From: Astrocystis sublimbata
Taxonomy: Eukaryota > Ascomycota > Sordariomycetes > Xylariales > Xylariaceae
Reading direction: 5' to 3'
Assembly: GCA_022453515.1 (NCBI GenBank)
Contig: JAJNNY010000066.1
Span: forward strand, 1 to 64,000
DNA length: 64,000 nt
This document shows, piece by piece, positions 1 to 10,716 of the stretch; the first letter of the stretch is position 1; every line of letters begins with the position of its first letter. The position numbers and the translations under genes were made by a program. Under the pieces are notes generated by a model. It saw only the letters and a program-made list of their open reading frames with translations, was not told the DNA's origin and did not search any database.

Positions 1-704
1 GCCTCGTTGGCCTTGCTGATCCCTAGACGCTGTACGAAGGCGTGAGACGCACCGCCCTCGGCCACGAGACCCAGCGACGAGAAGGGCGTGAACAAAAAGG
101 TGTGCGGTGCTGCATACACGAAGTCGGCAAAGGCTGTTAGTGCAGCCGAAAGCCCGACTACGGGACCGTTGAGGGCCGCGACTAGGATCTTGGGATGGCT
201 GTAAAACGCTTGGGTGATGTTTAGGTTGTTGGCGACGAAGCTACTCAGCCATTCTTTGTAGAGATCGGTTCCAGGGGGGAGTTCGCGGCCTACGCTGACG
301 TCGGCGCCGCTGTGCGAAGGGTGTTAGTGATTGGTGGTTTGGTGTCCATGACGGCGTGCCTTGTTCGAGCTCGGCGATTTAAGCGGTGGCATGAACGAAA
401 CGGTAGATGAGAATGTCCAAGTCTCTGCGTGTGACAGTTCAAAAGACCAATGTAATTGAAACTCTGTTTTCTTACTCAAGACACTGTGCATATGCAAAGA
501 AAGTTGACGATTAACTTACGCGGAGAAATACCGACCCTTTCCGGTCAGGATAGTGATATAAATATCGTCACGCTCGGCAACTTCTCTAAGGGATTGAGCA
601 AGAGTGTAGTAGCCCTCCATATCCAAAGCATTGAGCTTTTTATCGTTGTCGATCGTAATGGTGGCAATGCGCCCCAGATACGTGACTTTAACCGTGTCTG
701 CCAT
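1..704 (-). CDS. ECI1: Peroxisomal delta3,delta2-enoyl-CoA isomerase / enoyl-CoA hydratase family, 3' part off the window
   Basis: Crotonase-fold enzyme that moves the double bond of cis/trans-3-enoyl-CoA to trans-2-enoyl-CoA, so that unsaturated fatty acids can enter beta-oxidation. Two exons are visible: 520-704 (ATG at 704) and 309 down to the window edge. They are joined by a 210-bp intron (donor GTAAGT at 519-514, acceptor CACAG ending at 310). The join creates FSAGADVS, the typical oxyanion-hole segment after TGKGRYF. The second exon carries NGPVVGLSAAL and PFSSLGLVAEGG; the Glu in the latter sits where fungal Eci1 has its catalytic glutamate (family knowledge). The C-terminus, and so any PTS1 peroxisomal signal, lies outside the window. 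A plain enoyl-CoA hydratase is the alternative, but the single Glu in VAEGG and fungal-type spacing favour the isomerase. It is divergent from the phosphatase gene at 1607. Confidence 0.85.
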
Positions 705-1606
705 TGTTTGTATTTGTATGCTCGTGTGTATACCAGGTACCTAACCCTGGGTAGGTACTGTAGTTCCCCTTCCTCTTATGACAATAATTGGTATCGAGGT
801 GCTACTATCAGAAGCAACAGCTTTTGGAGGGGGCGAGGGGAGGGATAACTATGCAGATAGGTGTTGTAGGTACGATGTAAATGATAGTGAAATGTATTGA
901 TAAACGTAGGGACTCGGGAGTAGGTAGTAGATGCTCAAAGGGGCGGGTTAATCGAACCCCAAACGAGTATCAGACCGAGGTAAGGTTAGACCCACACTAG
1001 CTCTCTGTACCTGAGCCAACCCCACGTTTTCCCCGCAGCCTACTACAGTGATACCTTAAGGGGTTAGTGCAGCAGTTGAGCAGTCTGGCTCGTTACGTGC
1101 TTAGAGGCCCGAGGAGGCCCTTTCCCCTTTCTTGGCCCCGCCAGCTGCCTCTGGAGCTCAGACCTGGAGGCTCCAACCCCTCCAACCCACTTGGCTACAT
1201 GTACCTACCTAGGTAGGTACCTCCTACCTACCTATGTACCTGGTACCTGGCACGCTGGTACCAGGTAGGTAAGCTGTAGCACTCAGGCTTTCACAACACT
1301 CAGCACTGCCCAGTTGATTGTTCACATTCATCCATCCCCAGACTTCCATGCCCAAGGCAGATCGTATCGGGCGCCGGATCTTAGATAAGAAGACTGCTTT
1401 TGGCCCAGGCCGTCGTACCGGGTATTGCCTTGCCGCCTGGCGTTGTCGACACAAGAAAAGGGCAGGGGACCGAAGAGTGACACGGGAGAGATAAACCTCC
1501 CAAAGATCGCTGCTCCGGGTGAGCACCCTTCCCTTCCAACCGTCCTCGTTTGTACCGCCAGGACTCGAAATTCAGAGCACATCATCATTGCCCACACCAA
1601 GTCAGT
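705..1606. promoter_or_regulatory. Divergent promoter region, isomerase (-) / phosphatase (+)
   Basis: About 900 bp separate two divergent starts, so both promoters and 5' leaders must lie here. It contains a CCTAGGTA-type palindromic cluster near 1196-1275. The open frames across 1224-1719 are short, overlap on both strands and have no recognisable domain, so I do not call a gene. No tRNA or other RNA gene was recognised. Confidence 0.5.
1196..1276. repeat. TACCTAGGTA-type palindromic low-complexity tract
   Basis: Dense overlapping copies of TACCTACC, CCTAGGTAGG and GGTACCTGG, largely self-complementary. It is one of many such tracts in the window, all between genes. Confidence 0.8.
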
Positions 1607-3121
1607 ATGATCTCGAGCAGAGTGGTCCATCGGTGCCCGCGTGTCGTGGCCAGGACACGTATCTGCCACCAGCCAATATTTCGTCCGCGATTCTCCAGCA
1701 CCGAGGCGACGAAGACTAGCTCGCCTTCGGCTGTCGGTGCTGGCGTTGTCTCATTCGCAGCCGGACTGGGTGCCGGCTGGGTACTCTATCGCAATGGCAA
1801 ACATGACGAGGGACGGCCCTCGCTAGCTGATGCACAGCTACCTACCACAGCAACGCCAGATCTCAACGAACTGGGCATATCAGATAAGATTGCTTACACC
1901 AAGCCGCCAACATTGGACGATGTTACACGACAGCTCAACGAGCATGCTTTCACTGTCCGTGGCGCACCAGGTGGAGTCGACCGCTACGATGGGGCACAAC
2001 TGGCCTCCAACAATCCCTGCGAAGACGCCTTCATACATGGCAGCTTCTCACCCCCTTTCGGACCAGGCGCCGATGCCAGCAAATGGATGGCCTGGGCCGT
2101 GTTCGATGGACACTGTGGCTGGCAACTCTCAAGCCTGCTGAAGACTCAGTTAATGCCCTTCGTACGTCGATCTCTCGCAGACGTCAAGTCCGCGAACGGG
2201 CACGGGGTGTCTGATGAAGCTCTGCAGCAGGCTTTGAAAAAGTCGTTCACCACGATAGATGACGCGCTAGTAAAATCCGCGAAAGCTATTATGGAGAGCG
2301 ATTTACCATTCGCCGAGAAAGCTAGACAGCTCGAACCCGCCTACGCTGGAGCCTGTGCTCTCCTCACGATCTTTGATCCTCAGAGCCGGAAACTCCACGT
2401 AGCTTCCTCGGGAGACTGCCGTGCGGTCTTAGGACAGCAAACGGCCGATGGTAAGTGGGAGACCAAAGCGCTATCAGAGGACTGCACAGGCGCAACACCA
2501 TCCGAAATTGAGCGCATAAAGGCGCAATTCCCCGACGAGCCCGATGTTGTTGCAGGAGGACGAGTGTGGGGCTTGCAGCCCTCGAGAACACTCGGTGACG
2601 GTATGTGGAAGTGGACGTCAGAGTTGAAGCAGAATCTGCGCCATCACTTCAACGGTCTGAGTCTGCCGTCCCATGTCAGGTATCGGAACTACAAAAATGG
2701 ACCCTATGTTACGGCGGAGCCGCTCGTCACAACGACGCAACTCCCCGATTCCAATGAGGGAAGACCTAGCTTCCTTATTCTAGCTACGGATGGTCTATGG
2801 GACACCATGACAAGTGAGCAGGCTGTCGATCTAGTGGGGAAATGGTACGACCGCCAGCGGAAAGGCTTGTCGAATGCCGAACCAGAAAAGCCCGCAGCAG
2901 GCTTTGGTCCGGTGGTTTTAGGGTGGAAGAAACAATGCAGGTACGAGGAATGCAAGGCTACGTTCAACGATGGTAATGCTGCGGTCCACCTCATGAGGAA
3001 CGGGCTTGGCGGCGCAGACGAAGAGATGGTACGTGGCGCGTTGGCCTTCCGCTACCCGAACTCTAGGGATATCCGAGACGACATAACTGTGCAGGTCGTT
3101 TTCTTCGATCCAGGACATTAA
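1607..3121 (+). CDS. PTC5: PP2C-type protein phosphatase, probable mitochondrial pyruvate dehydrogenase phosphatase (Ptc5/PDP type)
   Basis: Intronless gene for 504 aa. The ATG at 1607 is chosen because the protein then starts with an Arg-rich, acid-free leader (MISSRVVHRCPRVVARTR, residues 1-18), a good mitochondrial presequence, followed by a hydrophobic segment (about 43-61) that could anchor it in the inner membrane. An in-frame ATG at 1550 would add 19 residues and spoil this. PP2C motifs appear in order: metal-binding ED (139-140), DGHCG (167-171), SSGDCRA (267-273), PSRTLGD (325-331), ATDGLWD (393-399) and DDIT (491-494). The family is Mg/Mn-dependent Ser/Thr phosphatases; mitochondrial members reactivate pyruvate dehydrogenase by dephosphorylating E1-alpha. 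The mitochondrial location and substrate are inferred from leader and family. A different mitochondrial PP2C (Ptc6-like) remains possible. Confidence 0.88.
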   Translation: MISSRVVHRCPRVVARTRICHQPIFRPRFSSTEATKTSSPSAVGAGVVSFAAGLGAGWVLYRNGKHDEGRPSLADAQLPTTATPDLNELGISDKIAYTKPPTLDDVTRQLNEHAFTVRGAPGGVDRYDGAQLASNNPCEDAFIHGSFSPPFGPGADASKWMAWAVFDGHCGWQLSSLLKTQLMPFVRRSLADVKSANGHGVSDEALQQALKKSFTTIDDALVKSAKAIMESDLPFAEKARQLEPAYAGACALLTIFDPQSRKLHVASSGDCRAVLGQQTADGKWETKALSEDCTGATPSEIERIKAQFPDEPDVVAGGRVWGLQPSRTLGDGMWKWTSELKQNLRHHFNGLSLPSHVRYRNYKNGPYVTAEPLVTTTQLPDSNEGRPSFLILATDGLWDTMTSEQAVDLVGKWYDRQRKGLSNAEPEKPAAGFGPVVLGWKKQCRYEECKATFNDGNAAVHLMRNGLGGADEEMVRGALAFRYPNSRDIRDDITVQVVFFDPGH

Positions 3122-3452
3122 GTTAATCGCGCACAGGAGTCTGAATGATGCCGTTCCACACCTTACGTCCCCGTGGATTTATAGGCTTAATTGACCCAAG
3201 TTGGACATGTCGAATCTCATGTTTGATGGGATATGCGGAAAAAGCGATGCACAGTCTTGCTGCAAATGCGAAGGCCATAGGCAAGTGAAGACTGCTATCA
3301 TGATTCAAAAACACCAGCATAGACCTGAACAATCTTACGTAGCTGAGATACACTCCTGGCAACAATACATGCAATGTATTACCCCACCGCCATTCCAACT
3401 TGCAATAATCTCTAAACCGTAGCTATGATCGCCATATGTGCACGGCTCACTG
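3122..3452. other. Convergent 3' intergenic region
   Basis: About 330 bp between the phosphatase stop and the reductase stop, which face each other. It should hold both 3'UTRs and polyadenylation sites. No gene or structured element recognised. Confidence 0.5.
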
Positions 3453-5353
3453 TCATACTAAGCCAAGTCTCTCAGCCTCAGACTTCACAATGCCAGGGAT
3501 CTCGTCTTCGAGTGATGGATGTTGGGCCTTCCAGCTCAGGTACTTGAGCAATCTCAACCCCTGACACCTCGCATTCAAACCCCAGCTGATGGCCTCGAAA
3601 CCCGCTGTCTCAAGGGCCTCCTCTTTGCCCATCTGGTGTTCTTCTAGTACTCCCTCCGTCTTCAACAAACCCATATCCTGTGCCTTTGCAGCCATGGTTC
3701 GCGCAAGCGGACCCCATGTATGCTCACCGGTGACTGTGAGATGATAACCTCGCGCCCCCCATAGATCTGGCGACGAATCTCCGTTGAACGCGGCATCAAT
3801 CAGGAGTATGTAGGCTTCTGTTAGGTCTCGAACGTGAACTGTGCGTCAATGAAATTTAGCTGAGAATCAGTCATACGGTTTTGCGGTTCTTCATCTAGCA
3901 TATTCTCTCTAAAGAGTACTCCTATATAGGCAATCGGAGCATTATGAAGGGATACTGGGAAACCTTTGTCAAACAGTGACTATGCAAGCTTGCGAGCGGA
4001 TCCTGCGCGTAATAGAAACGGAAGCAGATAGCAAAAATAAAATAAAACCGAACTTACCATTGCCCATCTTGGCCAGACCAGTCCCGATTATTGGTATATA
4101 TTTTTTGGTCAAAATTACCTTGGCCATCTCGTAGCACTGACGACTCCGACCGGACACCGGACCACGACCATTGCCTGCCCGGAACGAACTATCAGCACAG
4201 GTACAAATTGACGAATTAATCGATTACTGATTTGTTCATCGTGGAGCAAATGAGCATCTACACGAATACTAGAATCTCCTCCGAATCCCCTGATCTACTG
4301 CCTCGTTAATCCGGAGCAAGCGTACCATAAATAGTAGGCGGGCAAATAAGTGCAGTGCGAACAGCATCGGCATGTTTCGTACCGCACTCGAGCACAATCT
4401 TGTCAACGTTGCGATGGAACGCCTCGTCAGGGATACTAGTCAGGGTTCCAACGCCATCCAAGTCGTCGAATATTCTATCCGATGGCTCGCCGAGACGGTT
4501 TTCAACCGTGTCGAAGTACGTTACTGCAAACACTCGGGGTCAGGTTCCTTCTGTATTAACCGAGATCGAAAAGATTTCAATTCCCTGAACTTAATGAGGC
4601 GACTCACATATCCCGTTCCCTCCCGTATGCAACCAGTATCCCGGCCGCGTGTTCGAGTGCCCATCGACTAAACCGGCGGTTATGGCGCGCGCTGCGCCCT
4701 CGTGATCGGATGCGTCTGCGGCGTCTTCACATGGGGCATTTGGTTAGCATATGGAGCAGGTACCGTACCTGTTTCTTTACGCGCATTCATCAAGATCATC
4801 TCTTAAACCGGCAAAAGCATGTGAGATACACATCCTCACACCGTACGCAAACCCCTGGATCTCAAGCCACGGAGGACTATACTCTCTCAGGACGGGTTTC
4901 TCGGTGCGAAATCGATCCTTATGTCAACTCCAGTCCACCTTGGCAAAGCTGATCCCTGACATGATCGCAATCGCTTGACTGGAGTAACTGAAACTCTGCT
5001 GGCCTCATACAACAAGAAGGCAGAAACCAGCTGAAGAAATCAGTTGACGCTGAAAAAACTAGAAAGACTCACGTAGGACCAGATCCGCCCAAGAAGCCTC
5101 GCGCTCCAAGAGGTCAGAATCATCGAGCGATCCCAGAACGATACGAACCCCGGGGTACGCCTCCCTGACCTTCGCCGCGCTGCTCTCGGAGCGCACCAGG
5201 GCGGCGAACTCGACGTCGTCTGCATACTTGCTTGCAAGCACGTACAAGACATCGCCGGCGATGTAGCCCGTAGCACCTGTTCTGTTGGGTTTGATACCAC
5301 AACATGCGTAAGTTGAAAGTTAAACTTGACCGTATGATCTGGTCGCCATCCAT
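3453..5353 (-). CDS. NAD(P)-binding Rossmann-fold reductase/epimerase (atypical or extended SDR, NmrA/epimerase-like)
   Basis: Six exons reconstructed from frame continuity: 5353-5331, 5281-5073, 4724-4608, 4523-4326, 4174-4058 and 3838-3453, giving exactly 350 codons (349 aa). The joined protein has the N-terminal nucleotide-binding motif TGATGYIAGD, then AALVRSESSAAKV, AADASDHEGAARA, YWLHTGGNGILTYFDT, ICPPTIYGNGRGP and GNVHVRDLTEAYILL. These are landmarks of a large fungal family of SDR-like NAD(P)-dependent epimerases/reductases; the substrate is not deducible. All five junctions restore conserved text (for example GNGI/LTYFDT and KMGN/VHVRDL). The 23-bp first exon with a 49-bp intron (donor GTCAAG) is the weakest part: it leaves little of the first beta strand, so another upstream exon could be the true start. 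The 348-bp second intron is long for this genome. Confidence 0.75.
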
Positions 5354-6821
5354 CTTTCGAGGAGCCAACAATCTTCAAGGGGGTAAGGAGATTGGGAAGA
5401 ATATGGGATGGGAAGAAGCCAGGGATTGGTATGTTTCTGGACTAGGTCCTCATCAAAACGATATATTCGAGATATCGATTTTAGTTGGCTCTGATTAGCT
5501 TCCCTTGGGGGTTGCATATGTGAAAAGACAGGCATCGGAACGAAGTCGATTGTGGTGCAAGGACGGCGTGAACAAGAAAAGAGATGTTATGTCACGAACA
5601 TGAATATTTTAAAAGCCATTGCTTCATTGGTTGTATATGTATGTACCTGTGAATCTGGCTGTTCAATTAATCAATCATTTAACCAATCCACTGGTGAGGA
5701 GAGCATCCATTGCCTACTAGTAATGTCGTATCCTCTATGTGTATAGCTGGCCAATGTACATATATTCATAAAATGTTTCAAATCCAGACATCCAGGCTCA
5801 ACGTTAAACTATTAAGTACTACTAGTAGGTATTATCATGACTAATCACCGTCCCATCCCATCCGGATAATTAGTAAGCTGTCTACCTGGTGTTAGGGTCG
5901 TGCACATATGTGAAGCTGAGGGGTGATGGGCGGGGTAGAGGCAGGCTTGAGAGTTTATAATAGTGTTATGACTACCTACTTGGGTGCCGATCGTTTGAGC
6001 CTGACCAACTTGTACGTTAGTCTTTCCCTTTCTTTGTAGAAATAGATAATTGGATTGGCCCTCGTCACGCGGGTGCAATCGTTCTTGGCCGCCCTCCCTG
6101 CCCACTGATACCCACAGAGCGGCCACATAAGCAAGGCCTATGAAACGAAGGAGTCGAAATTCGCGCCACTTGTATAAAGATGACCACAACTACCTAGGTA
6201 AGTATGTAGTCGGAAAACACAGATAACAAAAGCATGGGCAATGCGCTGAGAAAGTCCATATTTGATTTATACAATATTTTCATTCTATTTGTTGCTTTTT
6301 ACGTGCCAAAAGGTGATACGTTACGTCTTCCGTGACGCTATGTAAGACCCACCAATGGCTAACATCGCGGTCTTGAATGTATCGCTATCCTCATCATGAA
6401 CATCGCTGTATGTAAGATCTGATGCCGTCGTGAAGCTCTATGCCGTTGTGTTGGTGGAATGCAACCGCTTTCGACAAATCAAGACACCCAAAGATTGAAG
6501 TAGCACATATTCCTTGTTAATAATAAAAGGGGAAATGACCAACGCTGTTGACTTTCGGCCCCCCCCGGAACTCACACCAAATCCTCGTAAAGAACCCGAC
6601 CGTTCCCTTATCCATTGTACACCATTTCAATGCTGTCGGTGTACGAAAGGAAACACCGAGCCCATGGCTAGACCCCCTAAGCCAAGGGAGTATTTTTAAA
6701 CATTAATTTGACGATTTCTGAGAATATCGGAAGTTATGGCCAGCTTCCAATTCGATATGATGATGCAAAGCAGTCAGGTACAGGCTGAGTTCAGTATAGT
6801 GCACCAAACTTCAACCACGTT
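5354..6821. other. Intergenic region upstream of the reductase and downstream of the Puf gene
   Basis: About 1.5 kb with only short scattered frames in both directions. It should hold the reductase promoter (right of 5353) and the Puf 3'UTR (left of 6822). I see no RNA gene, repeat array or mobile element. Confidence 0.4.
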
Positions 6822-9440
6822 CTAGTCTGAGACACCCTCCGGAACCCGTGTCCTTTCGGGCGGCGAGACCTGGGACTTGTCCGTCTCTTCGCTAGCTTCG
6901 TCCGCAGTGCTGATATTGGTGCTAGGGGGTGAGCTACTTTGTGGGGTGTTCTGTTCCGTTGTGAGTGGTGGCGTTGGAGCAGCTGAGCCCACCTCAACCC
7001 CCAAGTCTGGTGTTGAGGGCGCTGCTGCGCTTCCGTTGGCATCGCGTATTGAAGGAGCCGCACCAATGACACGCATTAACGCCTGGTAAAGCCTATCGAT
7101 TGCCGAATTTTGACGGCCGTTGCTTTGTCTCTTCAACTGAAGCACGTAGACATAGAGGTCTTTCGCGAATGACTGTTGTTCTTGTCCCTCGATATGACCA
7201 AGGAGCTTCTCTTTGAGGGGGATTAGCTACAGTCTGTTTGACGAGCGACGATGTTAAGATAGTATAGTAGAACATAACCTACGGACGACATAGTTTCCGA
7301 ACTGGTCTTTGATCAGTTCTCGTAGTGGCTGTGTCCCGTCGCTGGTTTGAGCCGTAAGATCGAATTGGATCTTCCTTCTCTGATCCGGTGTTCCGAACTC
7401 GATACATTTTTCGACCACATTAGAAGCATATTTGTGTTTCGAATAGAACGAGGTCTTGGTCAACACTTGTCGTATCAACGCCTCTCGATCGATTGGCTCG
7501 CCGTGCTGTATAACGTGCTGAATTACGTAGTTGCCATATTGATCTGTGATCAGTTTGGTAGCGCAGACATGGATATTGTCCAGTAGTCTCCTTCTTTCAT
7601 CATCTGTGCCATGTTCCAGGATACGTTGGATGACACGGCAAGCATATTGGTGTGTAGCCAAATGCTCGATTTGGCCCCGGAAAGCTTTCATGATGAAAGG
7701 GATAGCCAATCTGGGGAACATCTGGACGACCTTTTGAACGACATGATTGCCATTTTTGTCTTTGGAGACATGCACTATTTCTGGTTCCAGCTCATTGACA
7801 ATCGCCTCCTGCTGATCACGTAAAACATGCTCGAGGGCCTGGAAGAAGAGTCAGACCTCACTCATACACCTTGTTTGCACAGACCACGAACCTTCTGGAC
7901 CACACGGCACGAGTACTGTTGAACGGAAAGATCGACTATTTTTCCTTGCATGAGATTAGCAAGGACCTTCTTCTGGACTTGATCGCCATGCTCAAAGAAC
8001 ATCTGAATCACGTAATTGCCGAAGACATCTTTCATCAGCTGAACCGCATTGTCCATGAGCTCTTGAAAGATATGTTGTTTCTCCTCGCTGTTGGCAACCT
8101 GGAGTTTATCCTGGATGAAGCGCGACCCATGCTGATCACCACTAAACTCGACAACATGATTGTATATATCCTGTACTTGATGTATTAGCCATTGTCAATT
8201 GATTTAGGTTAGTTGTCACTGACGGCTAATTCGTAGTTACTGTGCGTATTCGTATTCTTCCGAAAGTCCATCAGAAGCGCACTCCTGGCACCCTGGGTTG
8301 GGTCGCTGGTGTGATTTGTTGCGAACGAGTAGCCCGGAAGCATCTGTCCATTTGCCGGCTGGCCCATTGACGGATGGTAGCCGTGGGTCTGACCACCCGG
8401 GCTGTGGTCGTGAGCTAGACTAGCATGCTGGAAAGGCTGGCACAAATAGGTTTGGTAGCTCGGCGGTAGCTGTGTATGCAGGCGTTCGTGATTATGTGAC
8501 AAGTTAGCGCTTTGGGTGACTGACCCCTGCCGGCCCCAAACATCGACCCGTGTATCAATAGCTCTTGACTGGGCTCTTGGGCTGTTCAGACGAGGCGGCC
8601 AGGCCTGGAATGTATTCTCGGCCAGGGAGCGGTTGATCATCGAATCTCTGTGGCCATTGGAATAGAGGGATCTAGTGGTATCGTCAAGCAGGAGGCTCCT
8701 TTCGAAAGCCTCTTCCAGTTCAGCAGGCGAAGCAACGCCGTTGAATGGGACCGTCGTGTTTCCTGAAGGCGTTCGACCGGATGCACCAGCAATTGAGGCC
8801 CGTTGAGACTGTGGGTTCACATAACCCCAGATACTCGGGGTGCTGATCTCAGACTGTCGGCTAGGCAGGGCCCCGGTCCGGTTTTGACCAATACTGATAG
8901 AGCTGGGATCTGTCGAGTTGCGCCGACTGAAGCCAGCGTGTTGATATGTAGCACTTGCACTATATGGACTTGAGCCCGCCACATCCACGCTGTTGAGGTT
9001 GGTATTGAGGACGGGCAGTGCCGTCGGCACATTCAAGGACGTTTGTGGGCGGCTATGGCGCTGTGTGTTTGTTGGTGCGGCGATCTCGGCAGACGTTGCC
9101 GTCGACCATGCTAGGCTCCGACCGCTCCAGGGCGCCTGCTCAGCACGCACGTTCGGTTGGGCGAAACTAGTCGGCGCCGTTGGTGACACTTCGTCAAGCA
9201 CTTTCACATGTCAGCTTAGCTTGGCACCTCAACCCGACCTGCCTGTATCATGCTCTTACCTCTAGACTCCACCGCTCCGCGATGCGAACCGTTGGGAGCG
9301 GCAAAACTGGGCCACGGTTGACTAAAGGGCCATTGGCCGTTAGTGGTCGAACCAGAGCGCTGTTGACCGTGCACGTCGTTGTTGGGCGTTCTGCCCAAGC
9401 GGTTGGGGAATCCGTTGACGGAGCCCTGCGTATTCTCCAT
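6822..9440 (-). CDS. PUF3: Pumilio-family (PUF) mRNA-binding protein, Puf3 type
   Basis: Post-transcriptional regulator with a C-terminal eight-repeat Pumilio homology domain. Exons: 9440-9260, 9200-8224, 8170-7892, 7838-7283 and 7210-6822 (793 aa from the Met at 9440); introns 59, 53, 53 and 72 bp. Repeat recognition helices in order: GSRFIQ, GNYVIQ, SCRVVQ, GNHVVQ, ACRVIQ, GNYVIQ, ASNVVEK, GNYVVQ. The Gln of the last one is split by the final intron and restored by an acceptor at 7211. Under the established PUF code this order predicts binding of UGUAUAUA. The domain starts near residue 375; the first 370 residues are Ser/Asn/Gly-rich and probably disordered. Yeast Puf3 binds mRNAs of nuclear-encoded mitochondrial proteins; that role is inferred here. 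The N-terminus is uncertain: the frame stays open upstream to 9596, and a possible earlier exon ends at about 9691 (NFGPDG, donor GTCAGT). Confidence 0.88.
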
Positions 9441-10370
9441 ACTACTAGATGCTGTGTTGTGTGTGGTGTTGGAGCCCCGTTCAGTCGTTCCTGTCACGAA
9501 TAATGTTAGCATCGGATGCCGCGAACAGTATGTATGCCGCGTTATGGGGAGCGTGTCCATCGACACCAGTGAGCGTCTGGACACAACGCGGCCCAAGACT
9601 CTAGGCCTCTACGGCGGAAACATAGCATTCCCAGCGTCATCGTCGTCATGAATTCATGTGGCAGGGGCCCAAACAGATATGAACTGACCGTCGGGCCCGA
9701 AGTTGCAGTACTGCCGGTACGGGTGTGGCCAAGGTACTTGGGACTGGTATGACGAAGACTTGCGACCCGGCGTCGGAGAGATCTGAGGCAGGCTCGTGCA
9801 CTGATGATGGAGGGTCACGCCGGCGCAGAAAGGGGTCTTCGGTCGCGGATAAAACGATTATATGTAGCGATGCGTAGATAGGAGCAGCACAGCCTAACAA
9901 CAAGGGCTCATTTGTTAGCAGCAGTCATTTACGTTCGTTCAGCAGCGATGGTTTCCCAGTGACAATTGAGCGCTTGTTCAAGTCTCTCCGACGGGATGTT
10001 GCCCGACATAGGCGGCTAGGAAGCACCTTGTGTTGGAAGGCTGGGGTGCATACTCTCGGCGACACCCAAAGCGCAACCGAGCCTCGACTGGCAGTCGGGC
10101 AAGCCGCAGATGCAACGACAGGTGGACGTATGCAGGGAGGAGGAGAGCAGCACCGGACCTGGCTTGGCTTGCGGGCGAGGTGAGTTCGACAACACGTCTC
10201 TCGCCCAAGTGTCGTGGAAATCGTGGAAATCGTGGATGCGGTGGGTGGACAGGTCGCGCGGTGCGATTGACGAGTAGAGTAAGGTGCAGGCAGTGCTGTA
10301 TGCGCTGGTGGGGATACTAGGAATAGGAATAGGTAGATGCTAGGAATAGAGTTGGTTTTCAGCACACGCC
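9441..10370 (-). promoter_or_regulatory. 5' leader / promoter and possible extra 5' exons of the Puf gene
   Basis: The frame of the first Puf exon continues open to 9596, an acceptor-like GTGACAG ends at about 9498, and a donor-like GTCAGT at about 9690 would join NFGPDG in frame to TTERGSN. An extra exon in 9690-9900 is therefore possible. The rest (9900-10365, CT-rich on the minus strand) looks like leader and promoter. Confidence 0.4.
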
Positions 10371-10621
10371 AAATTAGGCACAGACTCTCAGTTGGGGAAA
10401 ATAAAGAGAAAAAGATGAGTGGTTGAGTGGGCTAGGGCGGCCAGGGCGGCCGGGGAGGGCCAACCAAGGCACGGCTCCCAAAATGGATCTGAGCAGCAAC
10501 GTGAGGGCCATTCCCGACCTGGCAAGGTTGGGGCAGGGAGGTTCTGGTGTGCCTGGCCCCCTGGCAAGCCTGGGGGCCTGGCTCTGCTGCACCGCTCGAG
10601 GCCACCTAATCGACTAATTAG

Positions 10622-10716
10622 GTACATGTACCTAGGCATGCTAGGCCATGGAGGGGGGCGAGCATCCGAGCGAATTGGACTGCTGGGTTTAGGTACCTAC
10701 CTAGGTACCTAAGTAG
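10622..10716. repeat. Palindromic CCTAGGTA / GGTACCTA tracts
   Basis: Two blocks (10622-10645 and 10690-10716) of nested TAGGTACC and CCTAGGTACC, each reading nearly the same on both strands. They have the same family character as the tracts at 1196, 21493, 42775 and 57915. Confidence 0.75.

Noticed and set aside
948..966. T-arm-like GGGTTCGATTAACCC on the minus strand
   Set aside because: It forms a small hairpin, but the base required at tRNA position 61 does not pair with G53, and no D or anticodon arm is present.
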